A stretch of DNA of 64,000 nucleotides from NCBI RefSeq assembly GCF_007673525.1, contig NZ_VDZU01000001.1, forward strand, positions 1,054,001 through 1,118,000, written 5' to 3'. A program made the position numbers and the translations under genes. The stretch is from Fictibacillus phosphorivorans. Its GTDB lineage: Bacteria > Bacillota > Bacilli > Bacillales > Fictibacillaceae. How positions within the stretch are numbered: the first letter of the stretch is position 1; every line of letters begins with the position of its first letter. This document shows positions 62,308 to 64,000 of this stretch, piece after piece. The notes under the pieces were generated by a model. It had not been told where the DNA came from. It made no database searches and saw only the letters and a list, made by a program, of their open reading frames with translations.

Positions 62308-62607
62308 ATGGAAGAATTAAAAGAAATTTCACCATCAGAAGTAAAGCAATTGCTCCAAGAGGGTAAAAAGATTTCTCTGATTGATGTTCGCGAAGATGAA
62401 GAAGTAGCGGAAGGGAAAATCCCAGAGGCAGCGCATATCAAAATGGGTGAGATACCTGTTCGTTTAGATGAAATAAACAAAGACGAGGAACACATCATCG
62501 TCTGCCGTTCCGGTCGACGCAGTGAGAATGTAGCATATTTTCTGCAAGATCATGGATATAAGGTCAAGAATATGACTGGCGGCATGTTGGAATATAGTAA
62601 GGACTAA
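62308..62607 (+). CDS. ytwF: Rhodanese-domain protein (YtwF)
   Basis: The 99-residue protein is one rhodanese domain: LIDVREDEEVAEGKIPEAAH (substrate-side Asp-Val-Arg), then active-site Cys in HIIVCRSGRRSENVA, and MTGGMLEYSKD at the end. It could relay persulfide sulfur, for example for tRNA thiolation. AAAGGAGG precedes the ATG. It follows leuS as in B. subtilis (ytwF by position and length). Confidence 0.88.
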   Translation: MEELKEISPSEVKQLLQEGKKISLIDVREDEEVAEGKIPEAAHIKMGEIPVRLDEINKDEEHIIVCRSGRRSENVAYFLQDHGYKVKNMTGGMLEYSKD

Positions 62608-62611
62608 TAAT

Positions 62612-62649
62612 AAACTCTCTGCTCAAGACATGAGTGGAGAGTTTTTTTT
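62612..62649 (+). terminator. Intrinsic terminator after ytwF
   Basis: AAACTCTC (62612-62619) pairs with GAGAGTTT (62637-62644), with extra CTCA/TGAG pairing inside, then T. Confidence 0.88.
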
Positions 62650-62739
62650 GGTTCTATAGGTTACTTTATTAAAGAATGTTTAAATTTCCAAGAAATAGCC
62701 GATAGAAAGGGTATACTTATTAGCCTTGGAGGCTTACAA

Positions 62740-64000
62740 ATGCCATTAAAACACGCAGAAACTAAAAAATGGACCTATATCATAGCCGTTTTGTTTACCT
62801 TACACACTGTAAGTACAATTGGTTTAATGTACAATCAAAGCTTTTTGATGTATGGAATAGATCTTGGAATTGTTGTGCTTTTTGCAATTCTGATATACAA
62901 AATGCTGATCGTAAAAGATAGTTATGCGGTAAATCTAGAGCAGGAGATCTTAAATCATAAAGAAACGTTTGCTGAATTAGAAGCAAACCGCGTAAAGCTT
63001 CAAAACATATTTGATAGTATCGACGTTGCGATCTGGTCGCACAACCTAAAATCGAATAAACTTTTGATTACATCGGGTATTGAAAAATTATATGGTTATC
63101 CTTTGCAAGCTTTTTATGACGACTCAGAATTATGGAAGAAGGTAATTCATCCAGACGATGATGAGATCATCATGAACCGAGGCATTTCAATACAAAAGGG
63201 ATTGATCACTACAAGCGAATATCGCATCATGAAGCCGAACGGTGAGATACGATGGATCCAAGATCGGGGAATCCCTTTTTTAGATGCCAACAACGAATTA
63301 GTTGATTTTAACTCCATCCTTATTGATATTACGGAAAGAAAAAGAGCTGAGATAACGATTGAGCATATGGCTTATTATGATGAATTAACTGGTCTGCCAA
63401 ATCGTAATGGCTTTATGCAAGCGATTGAAAAACAAATACTAGAATCAAAGCTTCAAAATCGAAATCTAGCCTTAATGTATGTTGATCTCGATCGGTTTAA
63501 CGTTCTGAATGATACGCTTGGACATAGTTTTGGTGATCTGCTGCTTCAGAAAGTAGCGGAACTCTTAAAGGTTACGGTAGGTTATTACGGAACAGTCTTT
63601 AGAAGGAGCGGGGATGAATTTCTGATTTTGCTTAATTTTAAAGATATCAGTGAGATCAAACAGAAAGCAGAGCAGATTATTCAAGCTTTTACAAAACCGT
63701 TTAAATTGAGTGGGCAAGAAGTATTTACAACACCAAGCATCGGTATTAGTATCTATCCTGAGAATGGTACAGACAGCGAAACCCTCTTGAAACGTGCTGA
63801 TTCCGCTCTGTATCAGGCAAAAGAAAAAGGGCGAAACACTTATCAATTTTTCACAGAACAGCGTGATGGCAGGATGGAAAGAAGGTTAAACCTCGAACAT
63901 GGTTTAAGAAAAGCATTAATGAACAACGAGTTCTTTCTTGTTTATCAGCCTTTAGTTCATATCGGTAATAAGAAAATTCTAGGTGTTGAAGCGTTATTAC
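62740..64000 (+). CDS. PAS-GGDEF-EAL signalling protein (cut by right edge)
   Basis: ATG 62740 after TTGGAGG opens a frame that stays open to the end (420 residues visible). Order: two membrane spans (about 12-30 and 38-56), a coiled stretch, a PAS domain (about 85-205, ending ILIDITERK), a GGDEF domain (about 215-375) with DELTGLPNRNGF, VDLDRFNVLND and the active-site variant SGDEF, then the start of an EAL domain whose GVEALL motif is the last thing visible. It should make and/or degrade c-di-GMP at the membrane. The c-di-GMP-I riboswitch at 40771 shows the organism uses this messenger. Confidence 0.9.
   Translation, partial: MPLKHAETKKWTYIIAVLFTLHTVSTIGLMYNQSFLMYGIDLGIVVLFAILIYKMLIVKDSYAVNLEQEILNHKETFAELEANRVKLQNIFDSIDVAIWSHNLKSNKLLITSGIEKLYGYPLQAFYDDSELWKKVIHPDDDEIIMNRGISIQKGLITTSEYRIMKPNGEIRWIQDRGIPFLDANNELVDFNSILIDITERKRAEITIEHMAYYDELTGLPNRNGFMQAIEKQILESKLQNRNLALMYVDLDRFNVLNDTLGHSFGDLLLQKVAELLKVTVGYYGTVFRRSGDEFLILLNFKDISEIKQKAEQIIQAFTKPFKLSGQEVFTTPSIGISIYPENGTDSETLLKRADSALYQAKEKGRNTYQFFTEQRDGRMERRLNLEHGLRKALMNNEFFLVYQPLVHIGNKKILGVEALL

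Overview
The window reads as the chromosome of a low-GC, spore-forming, Bacillus-like firmicute. Supporting features are the SigI/RsgI pair, a Mistic homologue, a YjcZ-type sporulation miniprotein, S-box, T-box, c-di-AMP and c-di-GMP leaders, perfect-looking cre, Fur and BirA operators, and a long stretch collinear with the ytkD-ytl-ytmA-pckA-metK-ytoA-ytpAB-ytqAB-yttB-bioY-leuS-ytwF region of B. subtilis. A Fictibacillus-like genus is my guess only. I see no prophage, CRISPR array, transposase or rRNA.

Layout. 1-4,300: the 5' end of an rsgI-type anti-sigma gene coupled to a SigI-like protein without region 2, an orphan Mistic gene, a flavodoxin-fold reductase and an orphan PAS histidine kinase. 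4,456-6,758: an amino-acid ABC importer. 6,800-16,733: assorted transporters, a secreted M14 peptidase, a phosphodiesterase-like enzyme, and a sodium/solute symporter with a 39-residue partner gene under a cre site. 16,826-16,901: tRNA-Ala(GGC).

17,148-28,256 is the metabolic centrepiece: nine co-directional genes for recovering peptidoglycan amino sugars (nagZ, namZ, nagA, nagB, nagR, murP, mupG, murQ, nagP). Two near-identical NagR (dre) operators precede nagZ and nagA, and cre sites precede murP and possibly nagZ. Secreted NagZ and NamZ release GlcNAc and MurNAc. MurP and NagP import and phosphorylate them. MupG splits phosphorylated disaccharide. MurQ, NagA and NagB feed fructose-6-phosphate. 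The cluster appears to merge what B. subtilis keeps as separate mur and nag loci, and lacks MurR and AmiE here.

28,300-36,840: sporulation and lipoprotein genes, an exonuclease, an RCK-type membrane protein, a lipase, and a Fur-controlled ferric ABC importer. 36,970-38,582: a ydaO-type c-di-AMP riboswitch ahead of a glutamate/dicarboxylate symporter. 40,169-42,112: a run of very small genes, one behind a c-di-GMP-I riboswitch and one (holin-like) with a run of eight G at its start. From 42,951 on the B. subtilis-like conserved block runs to the right edge. It includes an S-box before metK, BirA control of bioY and a Leu T-box before leuS, and ends in a truncated PAS-GGDEF-EAL gene.

The most interesting non-gene signals are two intergenic arrays with a strict period of about 21 bp beginning GGATAAA/GGATT (50,538-50,628 and 55,663-55,769) and two degenerate copies of a longer Bacillaceae-style repeat at 32,700-32,985. 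Start positions were often moved inside the longest reading frame to fit a ribosome binding site; TTG and GTG starts are common. All function calls come from sequence recognition by eye, with no database search.
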